Source: Lichenostomus cassidix (Eukaryota > Chordata > Aves > Passeriformes > Meliphagidae). Taken from it: 64,000 nucleotides of DNA. Position 1 is the stretch's first letter; each line of letters opens with the position of its first letter. Below are positions 12,251 to 27,300 of the stretch, piece after piece. The notes beneath the pieces are model-generated. The model did not search any database. It was not told where the DNA came from and worked only from the letters and a program-made list of their open reading frames with translations. A program made the translations under genes and the position numbers. The stretch covers positions 9,466,263 to 9,530,262 of the forward strand of contig CM039196.1 in NCBI GenBank assembly GCA_008360975.2, written 5' to 3'.

Positions 12251-12397
12251 TGGGGAACGCGGCTCTTTCCTGCTGTGCCCAAGTGCTAAACTGACTTAGG
12301 CTGGAAGGAAAATGCACCCTCTAGGAAGGTACGTCTTGAAATCTGACGGGTTGGTTTTGTTTTAATTAGCTCCGTGGTCAAAGGCTTTGAAGTAACT

Positions 12398-15300
12398 ATG
12401 GATAAAAGAGGAGGTGCAACAGAAACTGAAAATGGCGATGCTTTCCTGGAACTGAGCAGAATTACAACCAAATACCCACATCGTTATACAAAGGTTAGCT
12501 CACTCTCCTTTTCTCTCTGAGTTGTGCGTGGAGCTGTTGGTCACAGGAGTAGAGTGGGAGGTGGAGGCTCCTGTGAGAGGGAAACAGCGAGGTGAAAGCT
12601 GAAAAGCCTTTGCCTGGATTAGGATTTGCAGGGTGGTAAAAAAATGAGCAGCCTGTTAAATGTGATGCAGTTGTGCAATCTTGTCCTCGATACACTTTTG
12701 ATTCCCACCACCTTATTTTAATATCTGAGCACCCCACAGCATGTGCTGAGAGATTATGGTAGAGATTGAAGTATGTTGTTCTACCAGCTTTCTCAAACGC
12801 TTACCTTTCATAGTTCTAGTTCTGCTTTCAGCAGTGTTCTTTTAAGAAGTTGACCAAAATGTTTCCTTGCAGTAGATGCCATTTCCTAGGAAGGTATAGC
12901 ACACCAGATCTTATCAGGACCTTTAATATGTTTACTGGATGCCTTTTGTAACCTTAGAGTTGCTCATATTTGACTGCTGGAAGCTTAAACAGTTGTGACT
13001 CCAACCAATGCTTAGTGTTAAAATGTTAACACAAGTGCTTTTGTTTAACTGTGATGCCTAAATATGTGCATTGAGTAGAAAAAGAATAGCCAAATAACTT
13101 GCAAATAAAGATTGTTCCAGTACTAAGTGAGTTTGATGTGCTATGGGGTTTAGGGTTCAAATCTTGTTTAGGTTTTTGATACCACTGGTGAAAAATGCCT
13201 TTGGAAAGAGTCTGTAATGGTGGTTGATTTTCCCATGGCTGCAAGCTGTGGGAACAGGTGGTCATTGCTTTGTGGAAAGCTGTTAAGATACTTTGCAGCA
13301 AATGGCCTGAAGTGTGGAACAGGGTGAGACAGTTTACTGTTGCTGACTGTGTTATCTTACTTGAGGAATTCAGAGCTGTTGGCTTTTTAGTAGGTTGTTT
13401 TTTAAAAGAAAAAAAAATTATCACTGTGGCTCTGTTCTGTTGAGATAGCAGAGCTCTGGCTTGTTTTAAGTAGACATCAACAATAAACTACACACTTCAG
13501 AATTGGCGAAACTTCATGGGAATAGTACAACTTTCTAAATCTCTTTAACTTCTTAGAAAGGATGTGCCCTTAGCCTTTGAGGATGCAAGGTATACTGTTG
13601 TTCAGACCTTGTTAGTCAGTTAAGTGCTAAGTGAAGGAGAGGAGCTGTTTTTAAACTTCCCCTGCTGAAAAAGTGCCATCTATTCTCATTCAGTCTTGCC
13701 TAACCCTTCTTGTGTAGTAACTGAATGCAGTTTCAATTTCTGCTCTGCTTTTTGGGGCAGTGTTCAGCCCATGCTGGTGGTGGCTGTACACTGAAACCAA
13801 TGTATTTGTAGCTTTGGTTTTATTAATTCAGTACCTATAGTTTCTGATCAGGAAAGTTGCAGAACTAGTGCCAGAAGGTGTGTAGTCTTGTTAATCAGTT
13901 GGTTTTTGAGGAGCCTAAATCAAGAAATACCAGAAATCAGTCTGTGTTAAAATATCTTGCATCATATGGTTTCTTCACCTGTAACAGCTTACATATAGCT
14001 GGTTTAAGATGCTAAGGTAATCAACACTGTAGGGCATTTTCATGTGTTCCAGTTTCCTACTAATTAGGGATTGAAGGAACACTGATTTGGGGTATATGCT
14101 TCTGATTTGTAAAGGTGAGTGATTTCCTTTAATGGTTTATATTCACATACTACTACTAGGAAAACATCTGGCTCATACTATGAGTGGTTCTAAGCTGTTT
14201 GATTAAAACTGTTTGATAACAGCTAAGCACACTTTTCCCCCAGCCTGCTTAAAAGTACTGTGTGTGAATTAAACAAAAAAAAACCCCACTCTGTGAGTGC
14301 CTGTGTTTGCCTCCTCTGTTACAGGAGAGCTGTATAGTTTAAGCTGTGTCTTTTGGGAAACTGTTGCTCCAAGGGTGCACAGCTAATGAGTGAAAGGCAA
14401 GAAACAATTCAAATTTTCCTCACTTGAATGGAAGGATTGTGATAGGTTGTGATTGAGAGCCTGTGGACTCCCTCTCGTGGCCAGCAAAACAACCCATTTG
14501 CAATGTGGTGATGGACAGGGCTGTTAATACTTGTAGCATCTGCATCAGGCTCTGATAGTATTACAGCACTGATGTTGCTCACAGATTGAGGTTTATTTTG
14601 GGAAGCTGTGAGTCGGGAGGCCAGTGTTCCTCCCTTTAATGGAGCTCTTTTTGCTGAGGACTAGTACAGGGTGATGCTTGGAGTGGGGGGGATCTTAAAG
14701 TTTTGTCCAGCTACCAAACTGCCATTTGGAAACAAGTGTCAAACTCATATAGCTAATGAACTGATATTTAATCACATGAAGAAAAGGATGGAGAAGTTCT
14801 GAAGGACATGGTATTCTTGGGGAGAAAAAAGTTAAGAGATTTCTTTCAGTTTGGCTGATGTGTGGTGTCTGCTGTTAGGATTTCTTTATCCTTCCAGCTG
14901 CCCACAGATTTCTGCACAGTTCGGAATCAATTCAGTGCCATTGGGGGTGAGGCAGGTTGAAGAAAGGTGGGAGACTGAGTAAGTCTAACTAGAAACGTGC
15001 ATCTTTACTGCAGCAGAGTTAGTGATGATTTCAAGCACATTAATAATGTTTTTTTAATGTAGCAAACTGCAGTGAGACTGCATTGGTTGCCAGTCAAATG
15101 ACTGACTGCTCAGGGTGTGCAGTGGTAAACTAAGGGCTGTTCAAAGATGGTAGAAAGTGGGAAAACAAGTCATCATTCAGCATCGACTTGATGCTGAGTG
15201 GAATGGGTAACTGTATAATACATTGTGGTGTCTTGGAGTTGGTGATGGTCAGAAATGGCAAGCTTGTCTGGAATTTCTAGATCTACACCAGCAACTGGAA

Positions 15301-18300
15301 TTGTGCTAATGCTTTTTTTACCTGCTGAACCTTATATAGCATTAACCACAGCAATTTTGGTTCCTTCTTGAGAACTTACCAATCCAGTGTCCATGATGCC
15401 TCTGTTGCTTATAAGCTGAACTGTCCAGGGAAGTGAATACATAAACATTTATGGTGTGAGCAGCCTTGGAGTGTTTATAAGGACTGAATCTGGCCTAGTA
15501 AGGCTTAGTGCTTCAAATAAGTGTTTGGTCAGTGGCCACTGGTAGAACAACTGAAACATAAACTTTCAGTGCAGTATTTCACAGGATATGAAAAAACATG
15601 TTGGGAAACCTTGGTTGTCAAATCATAAATTGAACATGCAGTCTGAAATAGACAGTTTGAGTCACTTAAATCCTGTCTGGGTGCAAACTGAAACTCATGT
15701 CTTGATTTTTAAATTTTTTTCTAGGAGGAACTGCTGGATATTAAAGAGCGTCCCTACTCTAAGAAAAGACCTTCCTGTCTTTCTGAAAAATATGACAGGT
15801 ATTTTCTTGATTATACAAAGGCTACATACATTTCTTTCAAAATAAAAGTTTAAATTGCAAAAACCCCTTAGCTAAGAAGTGCTCTTATGTTGATGGGAGA
15901 TATATGTGCTACAAAGTTCAGACTGCTACAGAGTTCAGTTTTCAGAAGTACTAATCCACTAGGAAAGGCTCAATGGTCTGGCCAAGGATTTTGTTCTTTG
16001 AACAAAGATTTTTTTCTGCTGGATCTCATAACTTCATGAAACACAAGTCTTACAGATTTGCAGGAAAAAGTACCGGGAACATAGATGGGTGTGTAGCACA
16101 GACTGGGTCAGGCTGTAACAAGCTGCCTTGCTTAGTGGATTACTCTCCCATGTTGACACTGTACCTCATTTAAAAATGAATGTGAGTGTTCTTGACTTAC
16201 GTTTGTAAGCTTATTAAGCAGCAGTTTCTTTACTATTCAGATGTATTTATTATACAAGTAAGTGTGAGATTGAGGTAAAATTACCTGAATGCTTAAGAGT
16301 AGCACCATATTATCTACTTGAACTGTTTTTCAGTATAGCAGGCAAGCTTTACCAATAACTACTCTTTTAAAATCTGATACTGGGTATTATACTTCCTTGC
16401 TGTTACAGAAGGAATCCAAATACCATGTGTGAGGTAGTAAACCATAGTAAGGCAGATTTAGAAGATGGGTATGAAAGATATTTCACTTGTACAGGTTGCT
16501 AACCTGTGATTTCTAGGTTTCCAGCAGCAGCTTTATGAAGTATTTATTAGACTACAAGGTAGCAAACAATCCTGCAATTTTATTTTCCTAGTGATGGTGT
16601 CTGGGATCCAGAGAAGTGGCATGCATCTTTATATCCAACTTCAGGAAGAACTTCACCAGTGGAAAGCTTTAAAAAAGATTTGGATTCAGATCGGACTTCT
16701 CTTATGCGTAGGATAGTAGGTGAGTGTTCTACAGCATATTGCTCAAAACTGAACCTGGCCTGTTGGGATAACACAAAGGAGACTAAAAGTCTCTCTGAAA
16801 ATTGTTAGACTGCATAGGATAAGTGTCAAAGGAATCTTGATCATTACAACTAGACTATAGTTGGTTTTCTGCTGGCTGTTATCTAAGGACAAACTTGGCA
16901 GCAGTCAGTTATATTCTCCAGTTCTTGCCATGGAGTAGTCAATATATATGTAATAATGCAAATGCTGGGACAATTTCCCTGCAACTCAAGGCTGAGTACT
17001 TAAATGGTCTATAGCGGGAAAGCAAGTACTTCCTAGGACACTGCAGTGGTTCCTTAACACCCATCTGTAAATTTTTTGTCTGCACTTCCTATGGCCTCAG
17101 CTAGATTAGCTTCACAGAAATAAATCATGAGCATTTTCCTTCAAAATGCTCTGGGATAGGAGCAAGGCTATGGAACAGAAGGCTGCTATACAGACAACTC
17201 ACTTGTCTTTAGTAATACATCAAATGTAATGCTTTTTGTGTGATCTTTGACTTGCAGATCCAAGAGAGCGAGTGAAGGAAGATGACTTGGATGTAGTCCT
17301 GAGTCCCCAGAGGCGAAGCTTTGGAGGTGGCTGTCATGTAACTGCATCTGTCAGCTCCCGTCGGGCAGGGAGCCCCCTGGAAAAGGACAACGATGGTGTC
17401 CGTGTGATCGGCGGCCGCAGGATTGGCAGTGGCAGAATCATCTCTTCTCGCAATTTTGACAAAGACCATCGGGGTGGTGATTCCAGAGATGCAAGAGACA
17501 GGGATCGGGACAGGGACTACAAAGATAAACGCTTCAGGGTTTGTTCCTTCTTTGCCTGGTTGCATATTAAATTAGGGGGTTTGGACACTTGGCACAAAAA
17601 GCACCAGGGGCAGATGAGCTGCATGCAGCAGTTCAGTGTTCTGTGCAAGCAGGCCATGTATTCTTAGGGTGTGAAGGGTGAGCATGCGGGGATGCATGTA
17701 ATACTGTTTATCTTACAAGCCCTGCCTGGGGCTGACTTTTACTAGCAAGAGTCAAAAGTGTAATAGTTCATTTGTAGTTCTTGGCCTGGCAGTTGTCAGC
17801 AAGCATTGTCTTTTAACTTCAGCAAATGGAAGCTTTCCATGCTTTATTGCTTTTTAAAATTTTTTTTTAAGAGGATCCACTAACTCTCAGGCTACAAAAC
17901 TGAGTTTATAGAAGCACTTGCAGATCAATAGCTTTTGGTGTAATGAAGCAGAACTTCAGCTGTGAAGCTTAAAATTTAAAAGCTTACTGAGTATATAGGG
18001 AGGGTGTAGAAACCTTTAAAAAACACCCAGAACTGGTATGAAAATGTGGTCATTTGCTTTGGAAGTTGGGGAAGAATCATATGAAGCACCATTTTGTTAA
18101 TGTTTTTAATATTCCACTTCAGAGGGAATTTGGTGACAGCAAGCGTGTCTTTGGGGAGCGAAGAAGGAATGACTCCTACACTGAAGAGGAACCTGAGTGG
18201 TTCTCTGCTGGTCCTACAAGTCAGTCTGAAACCATTGAGCTCACAGGCTTTGATGATAAAATTTTGGAGGAAGATCACAAAGGGAGAAAACGGACAAGGC

Positions 18301-21300
18301 GACGCACAGCCTCACTGAAAGAAGGTAAGGGCAAATGTCACAAAAGCTCTGCTTGTCTGCTCGTGGGGCACATTCCTGGGTATAGAGGTGATTGTTACAG
18401 ATCCAGACAAGTGTTAATAAAAACAGTTTACCAACCTTTGCCTTAAACTTGCATAGCTTTTGGTCACCCTGAAGCACAAGATGTAAAGCCTATAAAGGTA
18501 TTTGCAGTCAGAAAGATCAATTAGGTGATAAATTACTACTTTTTTTTTCCAAAGAAAGGCAGAATTGAAAGTCTGGGGAAAAAACCTGGGATGGATGTTG
18601 AATGATATCAGGAGTTGATAGCTTATTCAGAAGGTCCTGTTCATTTCTATCCTGCGGGGTGCTAAAGGCTTGGTTTAAATCAATCTAATGCTCTGAGGTA
18701 CTTGAAACGGGAACACTGATTGGGGCATACAGTTGCCAGCAATGTAGCTTTAAGCTGAATTTGGAGACGTGAATTTGTGTGCAGTCACTGGATTATTACC
18801 AAAAGAAGTTGCAGTATGGCAAGAGAAGATGACTCTTGTTCACCTGTGGAATTTCTAGCATTAAACATAAGTGGATACAGAGCTACGCCTGAGGTTTAAC
18901 TGACCTCAGTGAAACCTCAGAAGTGCAGTTCCAAGCACCAGAGTCTGTAGTTGTGTCACAGATTTTTTGCAGTGCCTGTGCAAGCCTGTTGAGAAGTCTT
19001 TAAAGTGAGAAGTGCCTTGCTTCTGATGGAGGAGGAGGAGCAATAGTTGTCATATGTTGACTATGAAGAGCCCAAGTCCAGAAGGCCAGAGCTGCCAAAG
19101 GATTCTTGATGGAAAAACAGCAGCAGCTGTTGACTTTCTGCAACAGCTGTATGTGCTTGGTATGGCACAACAGCCCAGGCTGATCAGGATGCAGTTGTTT
19201 GTGCACAGTTCAATGGCAATTCCTTCTTTTTTTTTGAGCTAGATATCCTTAACAGATAGAAGCTCTGTGCTAGGAGTTGTAGTGGGTACTGTTTTCTTTT
19301 GCAGCAGCCAGCACAGTGTAACTGATGAGGTATCAGTTGGGGGCTGGGTTCCTTTGGGCTTGTGCTTTTAATCCCAGGGCAAGTGCATTGGCTGTCAGGC
19401 ACTGCTCCCACAGGAAATAGTCAAGTTCAGTGATTCAGCAATCCCTTGATTTTCTTTTTAAGGCATAGAATGCAATGGTGGAGTGGCAGAAGAGGATGAA
19501 GTGCAAACTGTCCTTGCCAATGAGACTCCAGCAGATCAAGAAGTTCCTAGAGAAGCTGTTTTGCAAGAACCAGCTCCAGGAGAGTTTGACTTCAATGAGT
19601 TCTTTAACTTGGATAAAAGTGTTCCTGGCCTGGCTTCAGTGAGTTTTCTGGTTTTTTAAGACTGGGTATATTCATGAAGAAGCATTTTTGCTGCAGCTGC
19701 ATTCTGTGAAAGCCAAAACATTTTGCTTTGTGAAAGTTCCTTTATGTGTAAGTTTAAGATGAATTTGCAGAGGTTTAGCTTTGGAGTGTTAGGGTGTTTC
19801 TGCCAAAGTGTTATCCCTGGGACTGGCTCCAAAGTAAGTGTTTGAGGCAAACTAGCTGACTGTTTTTCCTTTCTTTGGTCACTACTTGAAGGCTCAAAAT
19901 TGACATCCTGAATGGATCTTTCGAATTAAAAGTATGTACAGAGAAGATTCACTATACAAATTTAATATAGCTGATCTATATGTATAGTTCCCTTTTCCAT
20001 CAAAGTCTGGGAATTGCAGCAAGCAGGTATTTTGTGCAGACTTCCTGGCAGGCAGTGAGCCTGGAGACACTACTGGTAATGTGACTGAAAAGATCTATGT
20101 GTGAAAGGTTATTACTTAAACCTTTGAGGTGAATTTTTTTAAAAACTGTTACTCCTGTGTTGGATAAATGCAGCCTACTAATTCAGTCACAAGTCAAAAA
20201 CTGTGTTCTGACTGCAAAGAAACAGACCTGATGTGGTTTAGAAACAATGAGGTTTAATAAAAATTGACTTCTGACCTAATTTTATTATGGACAAGCTGTT
20301 TGCATTAGAAAAGATTCATCATGTGGTGGCAGTAATTTGACAAATACATGGAGGAGAGTTCATTCTCCCTATAGAAGCTGTAAATGATTTCTTTAGACTT
20401 GATAATCTGATTTTTGACATACCTGCAAGATGATGACTGCTTTCAAAAGCAGGGAATTTCCAAGTGAAAATACCTGCTGATGAATCAGATTGGCAGATGT
20501 TGTAACTTGTCATAAAAGTGAAAAGTTTTTGTGCTGGTGATAGGTCTGTGACAAGTGTTATCACAGGTTTATAAGTTTCTTGTCTTAATTCTTCTAAAAA
20601 GTTAGATTCAAACAGTCAAAACCAAATGGAGCAGTACTTTTTTTGCTATTGTAAATTGTTGAGTGGTCCTTGTTTCAGAAAAAAAAACTTCTCTGAGAGG
20701 AAGAAGCTGCTCTTCCCTTTGCCTAAAAGAAAATGTGCTGCCTGGTGAAACTGAATCTGTGCCTATTGAGCCAGGCTTTAGCTGGATGCTGTCTTGCAGA
20801 TAGGAGAAGCTTTAGTTTGAGTTATATTGTTATAATGCACCTTTTTAAATGCATGGGGTTCTTTTGACACTTCCACTTTAAAATGCTGTAGTTAATGGTC
20901 TTTGGGTGCTCTGATTGTGCTGTTTCAGTTACAGTTTTACTGTGAGTAAATACTTGGTGTCAATAAGAGATGTACACTGGGTTATGCTAACTGGCTGCAA
21001 GAGAAAAGCAGATCAAAGCTTTGAAAAGCAGAGAGCAGCATTGAATTGTCTGTAGCAGAAGAATCTTGCTTGCACAGTAAAGCTTCTCAAAGATGTTGCT
21101 GATCTTGCTTATGTTAAAGATTTTTTTTCTTTTTTCCCTCCCTTAGATGATAGAGGATGTGCTGGGGGAAGGTTCAGTGTCTGCCAGCAGGTTCAGCAGG
21201 TGGTTTTCCAATCCCAGTCGTTCTGGAAGCCGGTCAAGCAGCTTGAGATCTACCCCTCATGAGGAACTGGAGAGGCTAGCAGGTAAGGCTGCAGGACAAT

Positions 21301-24300
21301 GCAGGGTCAGGTAGCCTCCTTCCACCTTCTTTCTTACTCATTCAATAAGAACATGGAAGATAAGGCTTTAGGACAGTGAATTCTCCTACAGTTTAAGCAC
21401 TTGACATTCCTTTGGAAGCTCCTAGAGTAAGCAGCTGTAAGTTCTTTTTTTAAGAATGTTCTTGTTAGTGCTTCCTGATGACTTTCCAGCTGATCTTGGG
21501 CAAGGGGTGTGAGGCCTAACTTTCCAGTGACATGTTGAAGTTGGTTGCCAGTGTATGTTCATCTCGAGCCGTTGGGTTGGTGAACTGATGTCGCAGTGCT
21601 CCTGGTTTTGCTGTTTCAGGTCTAGAGCAAGCCATTCTCTCCCCTGGCCAGAACTCTGGAAACTACTTTGCTCCCATTCCATTGGAAGACCACTCTGAAA
21701 ACAAAGTGGACATCCTAGAAATGCTACAGAAAGCCAAAGTGGACTTAAAACCTCTTCTCTCAAGTCTTTCAGCCAACAAGGAAAAGCTTAGAGAGAGCAG
21801 TAAGTGCCTCTTCAGCTATTGTCAAGTTCTTGTGATGCAGTATCTCCCAGCAAGAGGCTTGGTGTTCTGGAATCTCAACTGCCAAATCCAGGAGTAGGCA
21901 GTGTTATAGATTTACTTACAGTACTGAAAACTCAGTATTCAACAGCTCTCAGTTGTGTCAATATCATCACTGACTCTTTTCATCCGAATGACAGGATGAC
22001 ATCAGGACTTTATCAGACTGCTTTACTGGCCAGAAACATTTATAAGATGATGCAAGTCTTAATCTGAATTTCCAGATTTGTGTATGGCTTTTGCATAAAT
22101 TTTTTCATACTAGAGATTGGTAATGTCAGCTCTGAAACTGTGGAATTTAAACTCTGGCTTTATCAAAAACTGACAGTGTAAGTCATCCTTGAAAGTTTCT
22201 ATAATGGATCACATTGATCCATTGTCAGTATCTAAGAAGTTGAACAGTGGCTTGAGGATGGGATTTTTTTTTTCCTAGGGATGCCTCCAGGTTAGGGATT
22301 TGCATGTCTGGGCCCATGCATGGAGTGTACAAAATGCATGTGTTCTGTGAAATCTTGAGGTCTAATTCTGAATTGGTTTCTCTTTGGCAAGCAGCATGTA
22401 TTGCCGTGTAAACTGGACAGAAGAAAAAGTGATGTCCCTCTGATTAGTTTGAAGCAGCTAGGAAGGAAAGCATCTAAGCACTGCAAATATTCTTAAGCAT
22501 CCAGTCTGGGAGTAGGGAGTGTTGGCTAACATGTGGAGAACTTCCTTAATTTGACTTAGAAAAGACTTGTAGTTCTATTTCTGTTCTGCTTAGTGTGACT
22601 TTCCTACTAAAAGCTTTTTCAACTTTGATCCTCACAAACCAAGGATGAAGGAACAAAAATCTGTGAGGAAGCTTCCATTCACTCAAAATTACCTGATGTG
22701 GGGCTCTGTATTCCCATAAAATGCTGTACAGCTCTTCGAGTGTTGTGGCGTTTTCAGGTCAATTCCTCTCCAGCAACATCATATCTACTCATGTTCCATA
22801 CTGCATGTCTGCATCATTGTTTCTTTTCTTCACCTTCTTGCCCAAATTTCCAGTAAATCTTATTTCTTTGGGCCAGCATCTGCAACCCGTGGCATGCTTC
22901 TGTCTCTTCTTCTTTTTCTTTTAAGGTGTCATACCTTGTGATGTTTGTTAGCTGGTCCATAAAGCATGTTTAGCTTTGATGTCAGGCACCAATAGGTGTT
23001 CATATATATATATAAATATACAAACACCCATACAGGAAAAAAGTACTGCTAAGAACACTGTACCTTATGCTGGCTATGCCAGTGAAATCTTTCTATGGAG
23101 GCTTTAATTTATGAGCAAAAAATCTACTTCAAACTTTATACACAACAAGATTAAGTGTGTAACTGAGTCTTTACAGTATCTAGATTTCCCAGGTATGTAT
23201 TCTTTCTACTTATGATAGCTTTGGATAATTTGACATGGCTTGCACTGTGGCTGTAAAAACCATCTGGTCTCCTGGAGTATAAGATAAATTAAACTCTTAA
23301 TTAAGAAAGAACTGACTCAATTGTCACATGAATATTCTGTTAAATGCAGGCAAAGTTGTAAAATGTAGTAACAACATGTCTTGCAGGATAAATGAAAGAT
23401 AGTGAGAATTCAGTAGCTGAAACCTAAACAGCTTCTTGTGGAGTCTTACATGGCAGTAGTTGTGCATGTCAGTTCTCTGAATTTGGATATATTAGAATGT
23501 CAGTCTAAACACAGGTCAATCATGGTTTGACAGCTAGTATCAATACAAAAAAATAAATTTTTGGCTGTTCCTAGTTTTCAAGCAACTTCTATTTAATGCC
23601 TGCAGAAGAATTATTAGCTCACATGAGAACAGAACTGTGGTTTACCAGTATTTCTCCTGTATTTTTTAGCACATTCAGGAGTTGTTCTTTCAGTGGAAGA
23701 AGTTGAAGCTGGGCTAAAAGGCCTGAAAGTGGATCAGGAGGGGAAAATTGCCACTCCCTTTATGGCTGAGCAAATGGAAGAAGCCTTGAATGTCACTGGC
23801 TCTAGACAGATGAAGAAGGATGGAGATATGACTGCATTTAACAAACTCGTCAGCAGCATGAAGGCAAGCGGGACTCTGCCTTCACAGCCCAAAGTCAATG
23901 TAAGTGGGAGCCACTGGCACTTGTGACCTGTGTTAACATGTCTTTCTTACCTGGAGCCCAGATGTTTTTAGTGCCTTTTGTTTTAATAGAGGTGTGTCAG
24001 TGAGCAATCTATTCTTTTACACTTGGCTTTTCAACAAGTATTTCAACAAGTATTCATTTCAGTTTCATCATTTGTACTAAGATGAAACTGAAGTGAATAC
24101 TTGTTAGCTGGAAGATTAATATTAAACAACTGATGATAGTACAGTTAGTAAGATTGTAGAATGAAATTTCATCCTGCCACTAGCTGCCTAAACAGTATGC
24201 TTGACCCAGAAGCTGTCAGTAAATATTTCTGGCACCATAAAATACTTCCAACAACTGAGTAAGTCTAGAGAATGTGTTTTTCCTGCCAAACTATGCCCAA

Positions 24301-27300
24301 GGACTTTTAGCCTCATCCCACTTCACTAAAAGACAGTGAAGAATGTAAATCTGCCCTGTGAAGAATTTGCAGAGTGGTTTCAGACTTAAATGAAGACTTT
24401 TGCTTCTGGCTGTCTCTATGCATTAATGTGCAATTTTGATGCACAGAAGAAAATTTAAATTTTTTTTTTAATATATAAACACTTTCCAGTTTGTGCATAT
24501 TTTCAATTAACCACTGGCTGAATGTTCCATCTCCAGCATATACAATTATATAAATTTATATATTTGACCCAAACTTAAATGAGGAAGATCTGTGAGCCAG
24601 CTCAGCCCACAACTTTGCTGGGATTTTATTTGGCTGATGCATAAACTACTGTTCTAACAGAACAGGTGAAATTATTCCTGTCGCTGAGATAAATGTAGAT
24701 ATAGTCTCTTAATGAGTTTGGTTGTATCTATGTTGAATTTACAATGTTTTCACTCTTTTAGCAGAGCCTTGAAAGTCACTTAATGTCCCCTCCAGAGATG
24801 TCGGGTCAGCCTCTATCAAAGAATATTCTGCAGGTATTTTTACTGGGGGGAGGGAAGTATTTAAAAGCATTATCCCTGGTGGGAAAACAAAAATTATTTT
24901 AAAATAAGGCATTTAAGGTAATTATGGGATCAGCAGTCAGATATGATACTATAGAGAAGATAGAGCCAGGCACTAAATCAGTTTACCTAAAAATTTGTCT
25001 TGTAATTCTGTTTCCTGTAATTACAACTTGAAAATGAAAAGCCTGCTGAGTACCTAATTCTGGGCAAACCAGGATTGGTGCATCTGGTTGCACAAGTCCT
25101 CCTTGTCCCTATAAATAGGGTAGCCTGTAGTGTAGTAAAATGAGCTCATTTGGGTAAATTGGTCATGTTCTGAATATTCTTTTTTTTTCACTTATTCTTA
25201 GGAACTTCTTGGTCCACCCATTACCAGACCTGCTTCATCGAATGTCTTAAGTGGTCTGATAGGTGGTTTGGAACCTGCAGCCTCATTGCTGACGCAGAGA
25301 GCCCCATCTCCCCCCATTCCACCAGTGTTCCCAACACGAGCAGCTTCTGCAGATTACCTGCGCCATAGAATATCTTCACCCATTGGTGAGACTGGGTGCA
25401 AAGTGGTTTTTTATTGAGGTTTTTTTTTTTCAAACGCTTTACAGAGCTATAAAAACTTCCTGGCACTTGGTGAGCAACTAGGGCAGTGTCTGCCTTTTGA
25501 CTGCAAAGTGCCCTTTCACTTACTAGTCTCTAATGTTAAATTCATCAGCCAGATCTCACAGTGAGTTCTGCTGTAGAATGTGCTCAGCTACTGTGTAAGA
25601 ACAAATTTCAAGGACTACTTGGCCATTTGTAGTACAAAACACTACCAGTGGTATCCTTTGTAGCTCTTCAGCTCTGTGACGAGGAAGAGATGCAGCTCAG
25701 TGTGGATTTAAGGGGTCAGCTGAGAAGTCTTCACCAGGAATCCTTAATTCATGTAGAATTATTTTACTTTGGGATATGTATTCTATGTATTGAAAGAAGC
25801 TGTTAGTATACTTGTAAATACAACTGTTAAATGTTCTTCAGGTTTTGGACAAGGTTCTCAGCAATTGCTTGGTGATCCATTTCCAGGTGTGAGGAAGCCT
25901 ATGAGCCCAGTTGCTGCACAGGTTAGATGACATGCTTTTTTTGCTTAGTGTATGTGCATCTCTTTATGTTCTGTGGTCTAGAACTGTCTTGTGGAAACAC
26001 TTAGCTGTTGCATCAAGATGTTTGTGCTCCTTAAAGTTTACCCTGAGGGTGAGGATGCAAGGTCTAATTCAGTACAGTCTCAAAACCTCATTGCAATTTG
26101 GCCCATCTTAGAGTACCTCAAGTACAAGATTTTTTGAAACTTCTGTTGCCTGTTAGTAAAACAGAGGCTGTTGATGGGGAGATGGTGGTGAAGACATTAA
26201 TAGCTCTAGCAGTCTATCTTCAGTATCTTAAAAAAAAATCTAAATACAAGCTTTGACTTGTGTGGTTTTTTATGCAACTCTACCTCAGATGAGTCCCCTG
26301 GAGATACAGCAAGCTGCATTAGAGGGATTGGCACTCCCACATGACTTGGCCATACATGCAGCAAACTTCTATCAGCATGGCTTTGGTAAACCACAAATGG
26401 ACAAAACCAGAGATGGCTACAGAAACAGGTAAGCACCTGTCTGCAAAATTTATGGGGTACACTGTTAACTGACTTTTCATGTGAATATTGTCTTTCACTA
26501 GAAATTAGCACTAATCACTCAGGATTGCATTGGTTCTTGGCAATGCTGCCTTTGATTCTGTGCCAAGAGTAGAGCCTCTTCTGACTCCTGTCCCTTAACA
26601 GGCAGCAGCGAGTGACTAAATCTCCTGCACCAGGACACAGAGGGAATGCATCTTCTCCAGCCCCTGCAGCATCCATTACAAGCATGGTCAGTACCTGATG
26701 TACAGTGGTTGTAGGGAGAACTGTGAAAGTGTCTGCAGTAATCAGATTATAGCAGTGGAAATCAATGGGGGAAAGGGAGGTCATTGAGTTAATCATATTC
26801 ATGTTGTATCAGTGGCCACATGACACAAGAATGAGTTTCGCCTCATGCTTAACTGAGTATCTTCACCTTGGAAAAGAGCCCTTTCTGACCACTGTCTTAC
26901 CTAAAACTGAAGCAATACCATTAATGTTACCTTAATCTCATCTTCTGAAACCAAATGAGGGTGATTGTGAAAACTCAAGCCATCATATTTTGGTGCTTAA
27001 GTTTTCAAAAGAGAAGTGATGAAAGCAGTAAGATGCTTCAAGAATTCCTATGGAGCTGTTCCTCTGAACCAATAGCAAAGAGGAAACAGCTGTAATTTAT
27101 ACTACAGCTCAGCTATTTTGTTTCAAGCCTGTAAAGGTACATTTAACTTTGAGAACAGCTGCTGATTTTGATATTGGACTTCTGAAAAAGCTAAAGAGAA
27201 ATGCTTAAACTGTAGAATAAAGCTATGAAATTAGGTGAATTAAAGTCATGGGCACACAGCAGCTGATTCAAAAGAGCTTTAAACAGAAGGGATGTGCTAG

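Noticed and set aside
9872..12300. Many overlapping Arg/Pro/Ala-rich frames between SFI1 and EIF4ENIF1
   Set aside because: Composition effect of CpG islands; no conserved protein and no consistent splice structure.
15174..15202. Short hairpin CATTCAGCATC / GATGCTGAGTG in EIF4ENIF1 intron 2
   Set aside because: The stem is only 11 bp with a mismatch; hairpins of this size are expected by chance in a window this long.
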